Shown here: positions 1-13,500 of the stretch, one piece after another
Layout: every line of letters begins with the position of its first letter
Numbering within the stretch: position 1 is the first letter of the stretch
Assembly (NCBI GenBank): GCA_038501625.1
Contig: JAZAYU010000010.1
Location: 1,860,001 to 1,924,000 of the forward strand
Length of the DNA stretch: 64,000 nt
Origin: Corbicula japonica
Taxonomy: Eukaryota; Mollusca; Bivalvia; Venerida; Cyrenidae
Reading direction: 5' to 3'
Program-made: the position numbers and the translations under genes
The notes under the pieces: model-generated
What the model was told of the DNA's origin: nothing
The model's database searches: none
What the model saw: the letters and a program-made list of their open reading frames with translations, nothing else

Positions 1-255
1 GCCACATGGAAGTATAGAACCGAGCTTGTATCAGCCGTAGAATCCATTAAAGGCCGATGTTACAGTAGTCAACCAGCGCCAGACACCTATCATAAAACTA
101 ATATTGGATTCTGGAGGTTAAACTCAGATCTTACCAATAATAATGGACTGCTTTTGACAATAGTCTCAGAACTTATCTATGGGAATAATCAGAATAAAGA
201 CTGGACACCAGTTGTGAAATCTGTCCCTGCCGGGAATCTATGCAAGAACACTTAG
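1..255 (+). CDS. Partial 3'-terminal exon of a third cGLR/Mab-21 copy (copy A)
   Basis: The first 255 bases are open in frame 1 for 84 codons and end in TAG. The DNA matches the last exons of the two complete cGLR genes (38313 onward and 47542 onward), sharing a stretch that reads Trp-Lys-Tyr-Arg in this frame. The rest of the gene lies left of the window. The frame is uncertain: in copy B the phase implied by the CAG|GTAAC donor would read a different frame with an early stop, so this could be mostly 3' UTR. Paralogy with the other two copies is well supported by the DNA and by the flank that follows; the coding status is not. Confidence 0.4.
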   Translation, partial: ATWKYRTELVSAVESIKGRCYSSQPAPDTYHKTNIGFWRLNSDLTNNNGLLLTIVSELIYGNNQNKDWTPVVKSVPAGNLCKNT

Positions 256-2760
256 CACTATAATTTAACTTCCCATCTAAAGCCATCCCAGAAATTCCGC
301 CTCTCTTGTTTGTAAAAAAGTCGGTTTTATAATTTGTAAACACTCAAAAGATGAAAGCATTTTACTGCAAAAATAGCATCTGAATAATTTTAGCTAAAAT
401 CTTAAAATATGGTATTGTTGTCAACTTTTTTCGGGTAATCAAATCTTGATGAAAATTTGATTCGGGGACTTTTTTTATTTTTATGACATTATTTCATGTA
501 TTCGAGTGAACAGATCCTGTTGCCAACTTTATTCACGTAAACAAGTGACTTGACTTGACTTATTCACGTAAACAGATATTGTTGCAAACTTTAGGTAAAC
601 TAGTATTGTGGCCAACTTTATTTAAGTAAACCGATCTTTTTGTTGCCGTCTGTGTTTAGGTAAAAAGATATTGTTGCCATGTTATTTAAGATACACTGTC
701 TTGTTGATGCCATCTGTGTTTAGGTAAAAAGATTCTGTTGAAAACTTCATTTAGGTAAACAGATCTTGTTGTTGCCAAACTTTATTTAGGTAAAAAGATA
801 TGGTTGCCAACTTTATTAAGGTAATCAGGTATTGTTGTCAGCATTGTTTAGGTAAGCAGATTTTATTGTTGCCAACTTTATTTAGGTAAAAATATATGGT
901 TGCCAAATTTATTCAGGTAAACAGGTATTGTTGTCATCATTGTTAAGGTAATCAGATATTATTGTTAACTTTATTTAGGTAAACATATATTGATGACATC
1001 TTTGTTTAGGTAAAAAGATGTTGTTGCCGACTTAATTCGGGTAAACAGATCATGTTGTTGCCAACTTTGTTTAGGTAAACAGATCTCGTTGTTGCTAACT
1101 TTGTTTAGGTAAACAGATATTGTTGTTATCATTGGTTAGGTAAACAGATTTTGTTGCCCACTTTATTTAATCAAACATGTATTGATGTCATCTTTGTTAA
1201 GGTTTAAAGATATTGTTGCCAACTTTATTTAGGTAAACAGGCATTGTTATCATCATTGTTTAGGTAAAAAGATATTATTGCCAACTTTATTTAGGTAAAC
1301 ATGTATTGATGCAATCTTTGTTGAGGTAAATATAATTGTTGCCGACTTTATTGAAGTAAACATATAATTGCCATCTTTGTTTAAGTAAAAAAGATATAGT
1401 TGCCAACCTTATTTAGGTAAAAAGATCTTGTTGTTGCCAACTTTATTCTAGTAAACAGATCTTGCTGTTGCCATCTTGATTCAGGTAAACAGATCTTGTT
1501 CTTGCCAACTTTATTTAGGTAAAAAAAAAGTTTTGCAAACTTTATTCAATCAGATATTGTTCTGCCAATTTATTTGAACAAATATTGTTGTTGCCAACAT
1601 TATTCAGGTAAACATATATTGTTGCCAACTTTATTCAAACATATTTTTGTACATTTTTAGGTAAACAGATGTTTTACCAATTTTATTCAAACAAATAATG
1701 TTGCCAACTTTATTCAGGTAGACAGATGTTTTTCATAACTTTTTTCAGTAAAAAAGATATGATTTTTATTTCTTTTCATATAATTTAAAAGATGACACCT
1801 TTTCATTAACCAAGTTTTAAAATTTTGTATTCCTGGTATACTGTAAATTAAAACCAGAAAATGTTATTTAAATAAATTATAAGCCAAAACCTGAATACTT
1901 GTGCTGCACCAAAATTGGAAAATTCATAACGTGGATATTTTTGATTGATTTGATATCAATACTTATCAACATTTTAACAACCTATATCACATTTTACCAT
2001 ACATATTTACTGTGATCAGTACATACTGTAAAAGCAAAAATTTTATTCCAATGATGAAATTATTTTAGAGTTATTTAAATTTAGATTAAACATAAAAAAC
2101 AATAGTTATTATGTCCGGAAAATGTTGATACAGTATTTTAGGGTTTTTTCTGTTTTGTTTTATCTGGCTGAGTTAAAAGTTCAAAATAATCAAAATGCAC
2201 GAGAGGCTTTTTTTCATACTGACAGAGAATGTCAGAGTATATAATCAAGTGAAAAAAAAACAACAAACACAATCAAGTACAGTTAATGTTCGACTAAATA
2301 TAATGAAGTGAAGTGAAAAAAGGAATCCAAAGTTGCGATCAAGCAGAGTTAACTTATGACAAGAGGTTTGTACTATTAATCGGATATCTGTCGCTGCTGA
2401 CCAATAACAATAAATATCGGTATAAAACTATAGTCGAACCATAGTTAACACTGATGAGAAACATGTTTCATTAATTGCCATATAAAATACTCTTCCCATA
2501 ATTACAAGTTTAATAATGAGCTAAACTGAAACACGCATACCAACATGCATCAATTGCACTGAGGTTTATGTAAAAGATATTTTATTATAAAAAGTTTTTA
2601 AAAAATGTTTAAAAAATCTGTTCTCATGAATATATAATTGTTGTTGTATATGTTTTAGATGCATGCGAGTAACTGCTTAATGAAAAACTACACATCTTAT
2701 TGAATGAACTTTTCCACCAACTTGTTGTCTTGTTCTATCTAGAATCCTTTAAGCTTTATT
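256..2760 (+). other. 3' flank of cGLR copy A, paralogous to flanks of copies B and C
   Basis: This non-coding stretch aligns by eye with 38570-41775 (copy B) and in part with 47820-50040 (copy C). Shared landmarks include a block beginning GATGACACCTTTTCATTAA (near 1791, 39315 and 47980) and a block ending TTGTTCTATCTAGAATC (near 2731 and 41745). It defines the 3' boundary of the duplicated unit. No gene is seen in it; a 32-bp minisatellite fills about 500-1760. Confidence 0.7.
500..1760 (+). repeat. Minisatellite, about 32-bp unit, downstream of copy A
   Basis: About 1.25 kb of imperfect tandem units, roughly 38 copies, built on the core TTGTTGCCAACTTTATTTAG followed by GTAAACAGATA. Units alternate between a TTGCCAACTTTATT type and a TTGTCATCATTGTTT type, giving an apparent 64-bp higher-order period in places. 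The same array is shorter in copy B (about 38850-39240) and not seen in copy C. Confidence 0.85.
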
Positions 2761-2839
2761 TATAACCAATTTTAACCTTCCTCTGTATCCTTTTTTCCAT
2801 GGTGATATGACTGTTATACCATGGGCTCAAACGTACATT

Positions 2840-2960
2840 CTGATCAAGATCTACACTGTTTATTGTTAGATTCGTCAGGTTATTTCTGATCAGGAAGCAA
2901 CCAGTGTAGAGCCATAACAGAAAACACAGATGCGCCAGCTGTTCCGGGCTATACTGGTTG
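2840..2960. repeat. Dispersed GATCAG/GATCTACACTG repeat
   Basis: A short dispersed repeat carrying GATCAAGATCTACACTG and GATCAGG blocks. Related copies occur near 21700-21720, 22190, 61090-61170, 61430-61460, 61970-62110 and 63000-63130. It is non-coding; small open frames across it are incidental. Confidence 0.5.
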
Positions 2961-3411
2961 CCCATGAAATCAAACCTGTATAAATGAAGTAAAACGACCT
3001 AATAACATATTAAAACGTATCTCAACTTTTACTACCCAATGGCTGTTCCAGGATAAAAAAAAACTGGGGGAATCGGAAATGACATTAAATTTAAATCCTA
3101 TCGATGGGACCTCTAAAAGTTTAACAAATTGTGTAGGTGGGGTATTTTGTGAGTTCAAATTTTGTGGGTTACGATTTAAAAGAGATTATTTTCATATGAA
3201 TATGCGCCATGATGTACAGTAACCAAACTTTACTTTACTCGATCAATGTCACACAGATTGTATCTGACAAACTATTTGTGTATTAAGTACAAAACATAAA
3301 CAAGAGCACATATAAACATTGTACAATTCTGTTACTTTAAAGCATGCAAACAAAGTTGAACGGCTGATGTTTGATTTATTGAAACATGAAGAAGACGTGT
3401 ACCGGCAAAAG

Positions 3412-4073
3412 TGTTACGACCAGGTATTCGAACAGAATGATCACCAACAGCAAGTATTACAAAAATATATTTTATTAAACAAACAATAACAAACAAGTGA
3501 AATTTACAATACCTTATATAGCTATATCTCCACACAATTTCAAAGTAAAATCCTAAATTGTCCACAGTTTGTTCAATATTTAAATGTTATAGTCCTCTGA
3601 TCCTGAATTATCACTTTGAAATCACTGTCCGAAAGTCCAGAAGTTCCAATATAGTAAGCCAAAATAATCACAACACGTTTGTTGAATAATCTTCTTTTAA
3701 AAGTTATAAACTTATTAATTATATCCGTGAATGCCAACAAAAACAGCTTCAGATATCCGATTATATATATTACCAGAGAAGCTTCTAGAACCTTCAGACA
3801 ATTTCTCCATCAAATATACTTCCAGAATATACCAACAAGTCTATATTTATCATGCTAAATGATTACATAAAGCATATGGTTTTTCCATGTCTAAATATAG
3901 AACAGCTTACGGTACATGTATATTCTAGAACAATCTTGAAAAATCAATAATAGCAAACAGCATATATGTCTATATGCATACTGAAAAAACTTCCACAATG
4001 ACTTAACCCTTTCCTAGCTACATACCAGAAAGTTCTAGCAAGAGATCAAACATAATAGCATGTATGCATAGCA
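3412..4073 (-). repeat. 3' LTR of the Gypsy element
   Basis: On the plus strand it starts TGTTACGACCAGG and ends GCATAGCA. It is nearly identical to 14410-15072. It is the 3' LTR of the minus-strand element because the polypurine tract abuts its right edge. Confidence 0.9.
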
Positions 4074-4084
4074 CCTCCCCTCTT
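4074..4084 (-). other. Polypurine tract of the Gypsy element
   Basis: Read on the minus strand, AAGAGGGGAGG lies directly before the 3' LTR start (TGCTATGC). This is the expected position and composition of the plus-strand primer site. Confidence 0.8.
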
Positions 4085-4228
4085 GAAGAAAAGAAAATTT
4101 TATGAATATAAAATTTTCTTTGTTCACAAAATTGACATCTCCATATCATAAGCAATCAACAGTGAAATGACATCATAAATATAAACATTCATAACAATAC
4201 AGCATCAATACAAGTCCAGCAAACAATT

Positions 4229-4330
<102 letters not shown>

Positions 4331-4998
4331 GTTGTGGCATTTATGGGGTGTCTATATAGAACCTAAATATGTGGTGCACTTTTAAGACCCAAATGTGTGG
4401 CATATATAATATATATACTGTATAACATTTCCGAAAGAGCTTATTTGTTGGTGTTGTTGTTGCTGAAGTAGGAAAAGAAGTAGTAGGTGCAGCAACAATA
4501 GCAGTAGTAGCTGTAGTAGTAGCAGTTGTAGTTGGATATTTTATTCCCATTTAAACCCAAATGCGAGGCATATATTATATTTATATATATTTTGGAGAGG
4601 TTAGACACTGATTAGTTTATAATGAACAGAAGTATATCTGTAATTTTTATTGTAATTGTACCATGTATTGAACATGATTATATTGGCAAGTCAAGAACTG
4701 CACCCATTAAATGCAATGAGCACAATTAAGACCAGTATATCAATGCTTGTTAGGTATCCATGACTGTACTATACTTTAGTGCTTAAAACGGATTACGCGA
4801 CACAATTTAACCTTAAGACATCCCATTTTAACGTATGCACCAGTCGAAAAGTCATATGAATCCACTCTCCCACCCCCACCCCCTTGCCGGAAGTACGGGC
4901 GGGAAAAGCCATGTTTAACCATTCGGATGTCTCGGCACTGCGAGGCAAGTGTCATGGTTTTGATTTAGCGCCAAAGTGTCCTTGATTTTTATTATTTA

Positions 4999-6224
4999 CA
5001 CTAGTCAAAAGTTCTAAGTGCACACTTGATAAATGTTAATTTTTCCAATAATTTGATTGAATCTTTCAAAATAGTGTAAATTACAATGAAGAAGAATCAA
5101 TATTTTATTAAAGCACACCAAAAATTTTAAGTCTGCTTAACCAGATTAAAAATAATAATATTTTAGCTCACTTGTTCTCAGAAAGCAATTCTCAAGTTAA
5201 TTATCATTGCATCGGCTATCATTTGTGATCGTTTTCTCATCTCTGTATAATTTAAATTTCATGCAGATTTAAAGGAAATACTGTAGTTTGCCATTCCATT
5301 GCACTGAAATAGCTTTCTGTAGCTTTGTAATGGTCTGCTGGGCACGATGAGCCAACACACTCAACTTTATTTTATCCATAACGTTTTTACAGGATTTCAA
5401 GGAGAAAATTCCATTTTTCACACAATGTTTTGTGCCAAAAGTTTTTGAATTGTCTAGCAGTTTGGGATGATACAATTTTCTATTATAGATGTGTAACAGC
5501 CTTTCCAAACGAAAAAAATGTATTCATTTCGATAAAATTGACCAGTTTTCGGATACGCCTTTTGACCGAATAAGCGTCATTTTCGAATAATTCGATTTTG
5601 AAGTTTATTGAATTTCTATAAATTTTAGTTTTAAATTTTATTTATTGGACACTTATCCAACAAATGTTACACTAATTTTTTCGAGTTTACGTTGTTTTAC
5701 GTAAATATTTAATGACGTAATTGAGTAACATCAGCGTTCAACGTAAGCAACGTAATCAATCTAGAAAATAATATCGTTTGATTTTCTTCTTAAATTAATA
5801 AAATATGCAAAAATAAGGTATTTCTTTTGCATTTACGAAAACCGTCAATACATTGTATTTGTTTACAACAAATTTGAAGTTGTGCCTGTGAAAAGAATTT
5901 TGACGGCAATGTCGTTGTCTGCTGATGTCAACCGTTTCATGGTTACAATTTGTTGGTGTGTTTTTCGTGTTTGTCTTGAGTCGGTGAACATGTGAAAAAC
6001 AAAAACGATTGTAAAAAAATAAATTTCGCTTGCCGCACGGGGATAATGCATAAAAAGCGTATGCCGACGTGGATGACGTAAAACGTAAAACATATGCACA
6101 GTTTTCAAAAAATTATTGTTGTTTGATCATTATTAACATTAAGTCAAACTTTCATTCAATTTGAATAAGTTTACTTTAAGATATTAAAAATTGAAAAGTG
6201 TGCACTTAGAACTTTTAACCAGTG
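4999..6224. mobile_element. 1.2-kb TIR element with TA duplication (Tc1/mariner-type ends)
   Basis: Terminal inverted repeats of 29 bp match at 27 positions. The left end starts CACTAGTCAAAAGTTCTAAG (4999) and the right end, reverse-complemented, starts CACTGGTTAAAAGTTCTAAG. TA flanks both ends (4997-4998 and 6225-6226). Minus-strand open frames of 79 and 81 codons inside (5269-5508, 5863-6108) show no recognisable transposase motif. It is probably non-autonomous or decayed. It sits inside the foreign segment of the Gypsy element. Confidence 0.75.
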
Positions 6225-7541
6225 TATTTAGCGGTAATTTTACCATCAGGCTGTTCCCACATGGTGGGTATTTTACAAGGTATCTGCTTGGGCCAAAAGC
6301 AAAGTGTCTGCTAGTCTGCAGGGTTACGATCCCCTGCCTTTAATACCATCTTCAGATATAATCAAGTTCTGATTAAAATCAATTTAATCAGATATTTTTA
6401 GTAGGTGCACTTAATCCCTACTGTTCCCAGTGTTATTGGCTTTTTTGCTGAAACTTTCAAAGTTTATATAATTTCCAATCGACCAGTATTTCGACATTGT
6501 GTTAAATTGACTACATGCAAAACATATTTATTATGATGATTTTAGTACACGCATTTGTTCTCCTCACCTTTTTTATTTTTATGTGGATGTATTCTTTTTA
6601 GGGATGGCAACGAATAGCAAAATTGTCATTAGAATATTTTGATGTACAAGTATTGTAATATTCGATAGTTATTTGTATTTGCGATCTCTTTGCTGGAGTA
6701 TGCCGTATGTGTCTGTCAAACAACACTTCCGGCTTAATAACGACTTTCCAATTATAATAACGTTTCACATCAGGTCATGCTAAAGTAAGATCAAATCTCG
6801 ATTTCTAACATTTAATGATCATGTGCTGTCCGCTTACTGATAAATAACATTAAGTTACTATAAAAGAAGTCAGTGTACTTTCGTCGTCTTTTGTACGTGC
6901 ATTTACGGGACATAGTAATTTTATGGTGATACCGTTGTCGTCACGGCAGTTACGCATGTTGAATTGAGACGATAACTGCATTAAACTTTTAAGTTTCTAA
7001 CTATTGGAGGAAGCAGAATGAAATCCAAGTGTTGTTAGCATATTTAGCATTTCACTTGTTTGAGTTTGCACGTGACTGCAATACCGATCGGGATTGGATG
7101 CGCGTGATACTGATTATGCAAATTATCTTTATAATGACAATCATTTGATAGGGCTTTTTACCTTTTTAGCTTTACCCAATGGTAAAGTTTTGAATTAAAA
7201 CATACACCGGCATTAGTGAATTCACACCTCATGGCAAAACTCTTTATTAAACACCGGTCCGTATTGTTATCAAGAAGCCCTGATAATTGATATTAATGGT
7301 CACTCAAACTGCCAATCACTGTTAATTGGTGGAAGTATATTGACTATGACACTTCTTATAATAACACCAGGTGTTTCTGTTCATTGTACATCGAATTTAG
7401 TGGAAAATTAAATGTCCTGACCAGAAATAATTTACATTTATTCGCTTTTCTTTGTATTTCGTTTAACAAAAATTAATATTCGAACACTTAAAAGTATTAG
7501 AATGTCTCGTTTCACAGATGTTGATCTAGGTGATAATAATT
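6225..7541. other. No gene recognised
   Basis: AT-rich sequence inside the foreign segment of the Gypsy element. A GGGATGGCAACGAAT block near 6601 resembles the ends of some hAT-type elements, but no partner end was found. No convincing reading frame was seen. Confidence 0.4.
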
Positions 7542-7692
7542 TCAGCGGTGATGGAGACGTAAGACGTATTTTTTTTCTTTGTCGTCTTCAGTGGTGAGGA
7601 GATATGGGATAATTTTCTTTTTCTTTCGGTTTCCTTCCATTTTCTTCATAGATTCAACACGGGTTTTCTTTTTCTCATGTTTGGAACTAGAC
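7542..7692 (-). CDS. Possible terminal exon of a lysine-rich protein
   Basis: On the minus strand a pyrimidine-rich tract ending TTTTTTAG (a splice-acceptor form) is followed by one base and then an open frame of 49 codons and a TGA. The frame is very rich in Lys, Arg and Glu and contains the stretch PYLLTTEDDKEKKYVLR. The composition looks more like protein than the flanks do. I do not recognise the family, and upstream exons were not located. It lies inside the DNA that replaces the Gypsy RT region, so if real it may be a captured fragment of a host gene. A chance open frame is possible. Confidence 0.3.
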
Positions 7693-7752
7693 CTAAAAAA
7701 TGAAAACAAGAGTTGGTGTTAAATCCATTAACAATAGATTTCTTATGTAAGT

Positions 7753-7833
7753 CTCCATGAAATTGTCCTAAAGTAAGGCGGTTCTCCATGAAATTGTCCT
7801 AAAGTGAGACAGTTCTCCATGAAATCGTCTTAA
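7753..7833 (+). repeat. Short tandem repeat with TCTCCATGAAATTGTCCTAA unit
   Basis: Two close and one diverged copy of a roughly 36-bp unit, each with the CTCCATGAAAT(T/C)GTC(C/T)TAA block. A further degenerate copy lies near 8190. Non-coding. Confidence 0.6.
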
Positions 7834-8532
7834 ATGTAAAAAAAATGAACACAGAGGCTCCTATTTGAACAGAAAAACGTTCTAAAGTGTTAAATAATGT
7901 ATGCCGCACCCCGCAAACTCAGCAAGGCGAAACCTAATTCTCTAAAGCTCCCAAAATCAGTCGGCAGACATTGCAGAGTTTGGACCCCTATGTCGCTATC
8001 CCTTCTTTCACGCTTCAACCACTGCATGGACAGACAAAAACGGACCAGAAGCAGATGTCTGAAACAAGCGGCTAGGTGGTTATCTCATACACAATACCTA
8101 TAATACAAGAAAATGTACTTACTTTACTGAATTAGTGGTCGATGTAAACAAAACAATGCTGTTTTATCACCAATTGACACCACTCTCCATGAAATGGCCG
8201 TCTTAAAGCATCGATCTTCTTACTTTAGGTTTGACCCCTTGCTTAGCTTCTCCGGACCGAAAACAAATGTAATCCAAAGTTATTCTTATCATACATTGAA
8301 ACTCTCAGTTTTTGCTTTGAAAATTCATCAAAGATTAAATAAGAAAGCTGTTAATTACATTCTCTAAAAAAAACCTTCATTGCAATATTTACCAAAAATA
8401 CAGAGATCTAAAAATGAATTCCGATTTTTATTTAAATATTGTTAATAGTCTAAAACATCTGTTTTCAATTAGAAATGTTAAATATAAAAGTCCACCAAAA
8501 AATTTCAGAAAAACTTAATGTCCGACCCTTAG

Positions 8533-8726
8533 ATACCCAGTACTTCACGTATTCTAAAGAAAACAGCAAATGCTAAAATAGATTAATTCACATCTCTGAA
8601 ATCTCATAAGAAACTGCTTTCCAAAGCGAATACCCAGTACTTCACGTATTCTAAAGAAAACAGCAAGTGCTAAAATAGATCAAATCACATCTCTGAAATC
8701 TCATAAGAAACTGCCTTCCAAAGCGA
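8533..8726 (+). repeat. 97-bp tandem duplication
   Basis: Positions 8533-8629 and 8630-8726 are near-identical, both beginning ATACCCAGTACTTCACG and differing at only a few bases. No coding potential was seen. Confidence 0.9.
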
Positions 8727-10440
8727 AGTTTAAATTAAGGTTTAGCCATTTCAGTAATATGTAATAATAATGTATTAGCTTTCTAACGAATACATCCAGA
8801 GAGACACATTTTCAACCAATCAACCTTACACGGATTAACAAACGTCTGCTATATGATTCCACAATTAAAATACCAGGTTTATTTTTGACTAACTAACCTT
8901 TTTTCTGAATAATCTTCGATAATTACATGGCTCTCCTTACCGGCGAAAATTACAGACTGTATAAATAGTTTAATTTTAACCATTGTTGAAAATTTATGAA
9001 TGTTAAAGTAAAATTACAAACTTTAGATTCTTCCCTTCCAGAATACAAAGCGTCCTTGACCTCAGACAACAGCATCAGGATCTTCAAAGCTGGCGTGGAA
9101 AAACACTAGTCTTGCAACCTCCTATCAGTATGAAAGACGTCCTATATTAATATAAGTAAAAACCATGTAAGCAAGAGTAACATACGTACAAATGCAACCA
9201 TTACGTGATCTTACCGGAAGAACTATCTGTAAATATTATACACATCGTTTAGATTATGGTCTCAATATTACAAAAAGATCAAATGGCATATTCTCCAAAT
9301 TTATCATTTCTTACAACTGACTGTATTTAATGCGAGAGTCGTATGTTTCAAGAATCAAATGAAAACGCATAACCAACTTAATAATATCGTTAAAGAGAAA
9401 GGAGTATGCTGTATATTGTACACGCTTTCCATGTGCAACTGTTTTAATAACGGTACATCTATCCGTCATTACTAGTCATGTTTTTATGAAAACCATCTGA
9501 TTGTTAAACGGCATGACTGTATGCAAAAAAAAAGTATTTTCACTATCACTGTTAACAAATTATCGGCTTAACATCGCTGTTTACATGTTTCAAAATAAAT
9601 GTTACATTAAGTTCTCTTGTTAAAATGTACATTCACTTCTTAACTCATAATTACAATTACATTCGGGCCTCTATTACAACACTTCATTCAATATGAAAAA
9701 CAGCTATTTTAGAATTACTGGTCTTGCTTCCCTCATGACAAATCACCAGTTCCATTTACCGCCAACTGAAATAACCGATGTCTATAACTTCATTTTCGGC
9801 TTAAATGATTTCTGTACAAAAAGCCAAGCAGCATTTTAATTTTCATTTTACAAAGTGATCAACAACAGTCACACTATTTTCAAACCAAATAAGATACCCG
9901 GTTTTCTAATTTAACAAAAGCCGATGCAACAAAAAGGTACTTATCACAAAAATCTCTTAGTTTCTGGCTCCCATCGCTTCGGTTCCTGTTAAATCAGCAG
10001 CGGCGCAACCACTGGCGAAGTGCCCTACTTATCTGACTTGCAACCAATGACTTTCTATTGGAGAAAACTCCCTGTTGCCACATGTCCTTGTTGACTGTCA
10101 CGTCATCTTTTAATGCGTCGAGAAGGCTTTATTCTGACACTCTGTGCTGCCTATTCTGTCTCAAACTTTAAACCTTCAGTTCACTGAATCAAGTTTTAAA
10201 AAAGCGTTGGCAACTCTCCGAGTAATCTGCTACATAAATGTGTTCTTCTCCTTGCCGACATGTTTACCGCTGAATAGAAACGCCTCGAATGGTGTACACA
10301 GATAAAACCAACACTTAAATAGCCTAATCGCACGAGATACACGCACCTTTTCCCTCCACACTGACAATTACCGTGAAGTTCGTATTATTCGAAACGGAAA
10401 TAATTTCATTTAATGACACACTGATAGCAAATTTATGTTT
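8727..10440. other. No gene recognised
   Basis: AT-rich foreign segment within the Gypsy element. A 26-codon open stretch ending at a stop near 9110 faintly resembles the C-terminal end of non-LTR retrotransposon RT proteins, but it is too short to call. Confidence 0.4.
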
Positions 10441-10498
10441 GGAAATGCAGTATATATATATACTCGAGCGCTTTCGGCTATGCAGCCTTCATCAGGAG

Positions 10499-10540
<42 letters not shown>

Positions 10541-13500
10541 TTTTAGTCCCAGCATTCACTTTGCGAAAGTCTGTACACATTCTGTAGGTTTTGTCTGGTT
10601 TCGGCACAAGTATACACGGAGAACTCCAGTCACTTTGGCTTTTCTCAATTAAGTCATTTTCAAGAAGATATTCCACCTCCTTTTGTAGATATTTTTGCTT
10701 TTCTGGATGCAAGCGATATGGATGCTGTTTTATAGGTGTACAGTCTTCAACGACGACATCATGGAATATTTTGTCAGTCCTTGACGGAACATCCGGAAAT
10801 AAATGTTTATACTCCAAGATGAGTGTCTTCAGTTCTTCCCTTTCTTCAGGCTCAAGATGCTGGAGTTTCTGGTCAAGGTTGTTCAGGATGTCGGAGTTGT
10901 TCAATTTCGCCGAACCAGGATCAGAGTTTTCAGTGTCTTTACTGTCCTTTTTTACATCATTGTGTGAAGTAGAATGCACTAAATTTACTGGTTTGAGAAG
11001 GTTATCTCTATCAAAATATGGTTTTAACATATTAACATGACATAATTGATTTTGTTTTCGCCTCCCAGGTGTATTGACAACATAATTCAAATCACTCAGT
11101 TTTTTCTCTACAGTGTAAGGTCCACAATATCTAGCTTGCAAAGGTTTTCCTGGGACAGGCAACAATGCAAGAACCTTATCTCCAGGACTGAAGCATCTTT
11201 CAACTGCTTGTTCATCATACCTTGCTTTCATTTTGTTTTGACTTTGTTTGAGATTGCTTTTTGCAAGTTCACAAGCAGATGATAATTTTTGCCTAAAATT
11301 TGAGACATACTGAAGTAAATTCAATGGACTAGAGTCAGTTGAAAGAAACTTTTCTGTCATCAATTTGAGTGGTCCCCGAACAGTGTGACCGAACACCAAT
11401 TCAAAGGGACTGAACCCTAGCGAGTCCTGAACAGATTCCCTGACTGCAAATAAAAGTAAATGTATGCCTTCATCCCAGTCTTTTTCAGAATCAAAGCAGT
11501 ATGATCTGATCATATTCTTCAGAGTCTGGTGAAATCTTTCTAAAGCACCTTGACTTTCTGGGTGATAAGCAGATGACTTGTACTGCTTTATTCCCAACTC
11601 ATACATCACTTGTTGGAATAGACCAGACATAAAATTTGACCCCTGATCTGATTGCACAGACTTCGGAAGTCCAAAAAGAGTGAAAAATTTAGTCAAAGAC
11701 TTGACAATAGATTTTGCTTTTATATTTCTTAAAGGTATTGCTTCAGGGAATCGTGTTGAGGAACACATAATTGTAAGCAAATACTCATTCCCAGACCTTG
11801 TCTTGGGCAAAGGACCTACACAGTCAATAATACTATGGCTGAATGGTTCAGCAAAGGCTGGAATAGGCTGTAATGGAGCTTTTGGAATTGTTTGATTTGG
11901 TTTACCAACCATTTGACATGTATGACATGACTTGCAAAATTTTGAGACATCACTTTTCAGGCCAGGCCAATAGAAATGATTGAGTATCTTCTGATAAGTC
12001 TTATTTACACCTAAGTGACCTGACATGGGCGTGTCATGAGCTAGACTCAGAATATCTAAATGAAAAGACTTTGGAACAACTATCTGATGTTTTACAGCCC
12101 ATTCATCATCAACAAGAACATCTGGCGGACGCCATTTTCTCATGAGAATACCATCTTTGGTATAGTAACATACAGGGTTTAATGAAGCTTCTTCTTCATT
12201 TACAGCCCTATCAAATAATTTTGAAATCTCAGGGTCTTTTAATTGTTCTGAGATAAGTTGTGACCTAGAATTTTGGTCATGATTTGTTTCAGAAATGAAA
12301 TGACTTTCAGACGTAGAAACGTCTGTCTTGCTTTCAGGCAGACAAGAAGTAAGAGATTGTTTAATCTCATTATCAAAACACTGACCTATGAAAGTGTCAG
12401 ATAAGTCAAGGTCTGAATTGTCATTCTGAACGGCTTTCTTTGCCATAGCCCTAGTAACTGCACATGAAGGATAAAGATCAGGCATTTCCTGCTCAACTGG
12501 ATCAATTGATTGATCTACTGAAGGAGTGCCAGTTACAATAGGATCTACCCTAACCTTGTCCCCTGCTAGGTCATTGCCTAGTAACAAATGAACACCTTTA
12601 AAAGGTAATGAAGATGTCAAGCCCACAAAAACTGTCCCAGTATCCAAATCTGATTTTAAATGGATATTATGGAGTGGAACATTTTTAAATCCACACTCTA
12701 CACCCTGAATAAGGACACTTGTTCCTGAAGAGGAGTCTTCTGAAAAAGGCAGAACATCTGCTAAAATAAGAGATTGGGAAGCCCCTGTATCTCTTAAAAT
12801 CTTAATAGGGGTAGGTGGGCATAAATCACCTAACAGTGAAACTGAACCTTCTGTTAAGAATGGCTCAAAAATCTCCATAGTAGAGTCAGACTTTGGCTCT
12901 TTGAACATAGAACTGTCATTTACTCTGACAAAAGAATTGGGTCTTGACCTTGAAGTAGTGAGCCCAGTCGGTTTGGCTGTCTCACGACGTTGTTGCTTGC
13001 GTTTCAACCTGAAACATTCAGAAATAACATGTCCCGGTTTCTTGCAATAATTGCAAAGCTTTTCTGGCAAAGGGGACTGAGGTTTTGTGTCATTGGTTGG
13101 CTTTGATTTCGACACACTTGAACTATCAGGTGATCCAGAGTTTTCATTAGAATTCTGTGACCCTGATTTATCAAAAGAATTTGATGGTCCATATTTACCA
13201 CCATAGTTTGGCTTAGAACTATCAAAACTGGACTTTGATTTATTTGAAAATATATTCTTGTGAGTCAATGCATATTCATCTGCCAACTTTGCAGCTTCTT
13301 CTAAAGTGTCAACTTTGCGTTCATCTATGTGAGTTTTTATATCAGAGTGAATGCAGTTTTTGAATTCTTCTACTAGCATAAGTTGTCTCAGACGTTCATG
13401 ATCTTTGTCAATTTTCTTAGATGTGCACCACCTATCAAATAATTTTTCCTTTTCTCTTGCAAATTCTACATGAGTTTGCCCAGATTCTCTCCGGCAGTTC

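Noticed and set aside
500..1760. CRISPR-like array
   Set aside because: Units are contiguous imperfect minisatellite repeats without unique spacers, in an animal genome.
6601..6670. Possible hAT transposon end (GGGATGGCAACGAAT)
   Set aside because: No matching inverted end or 8-bp duplication was found.
9030..9110. Possible C-terminus of a non-LTR retrotransposon protein
   Set aside because: Only about 26 codons after a stop; too short for a call.
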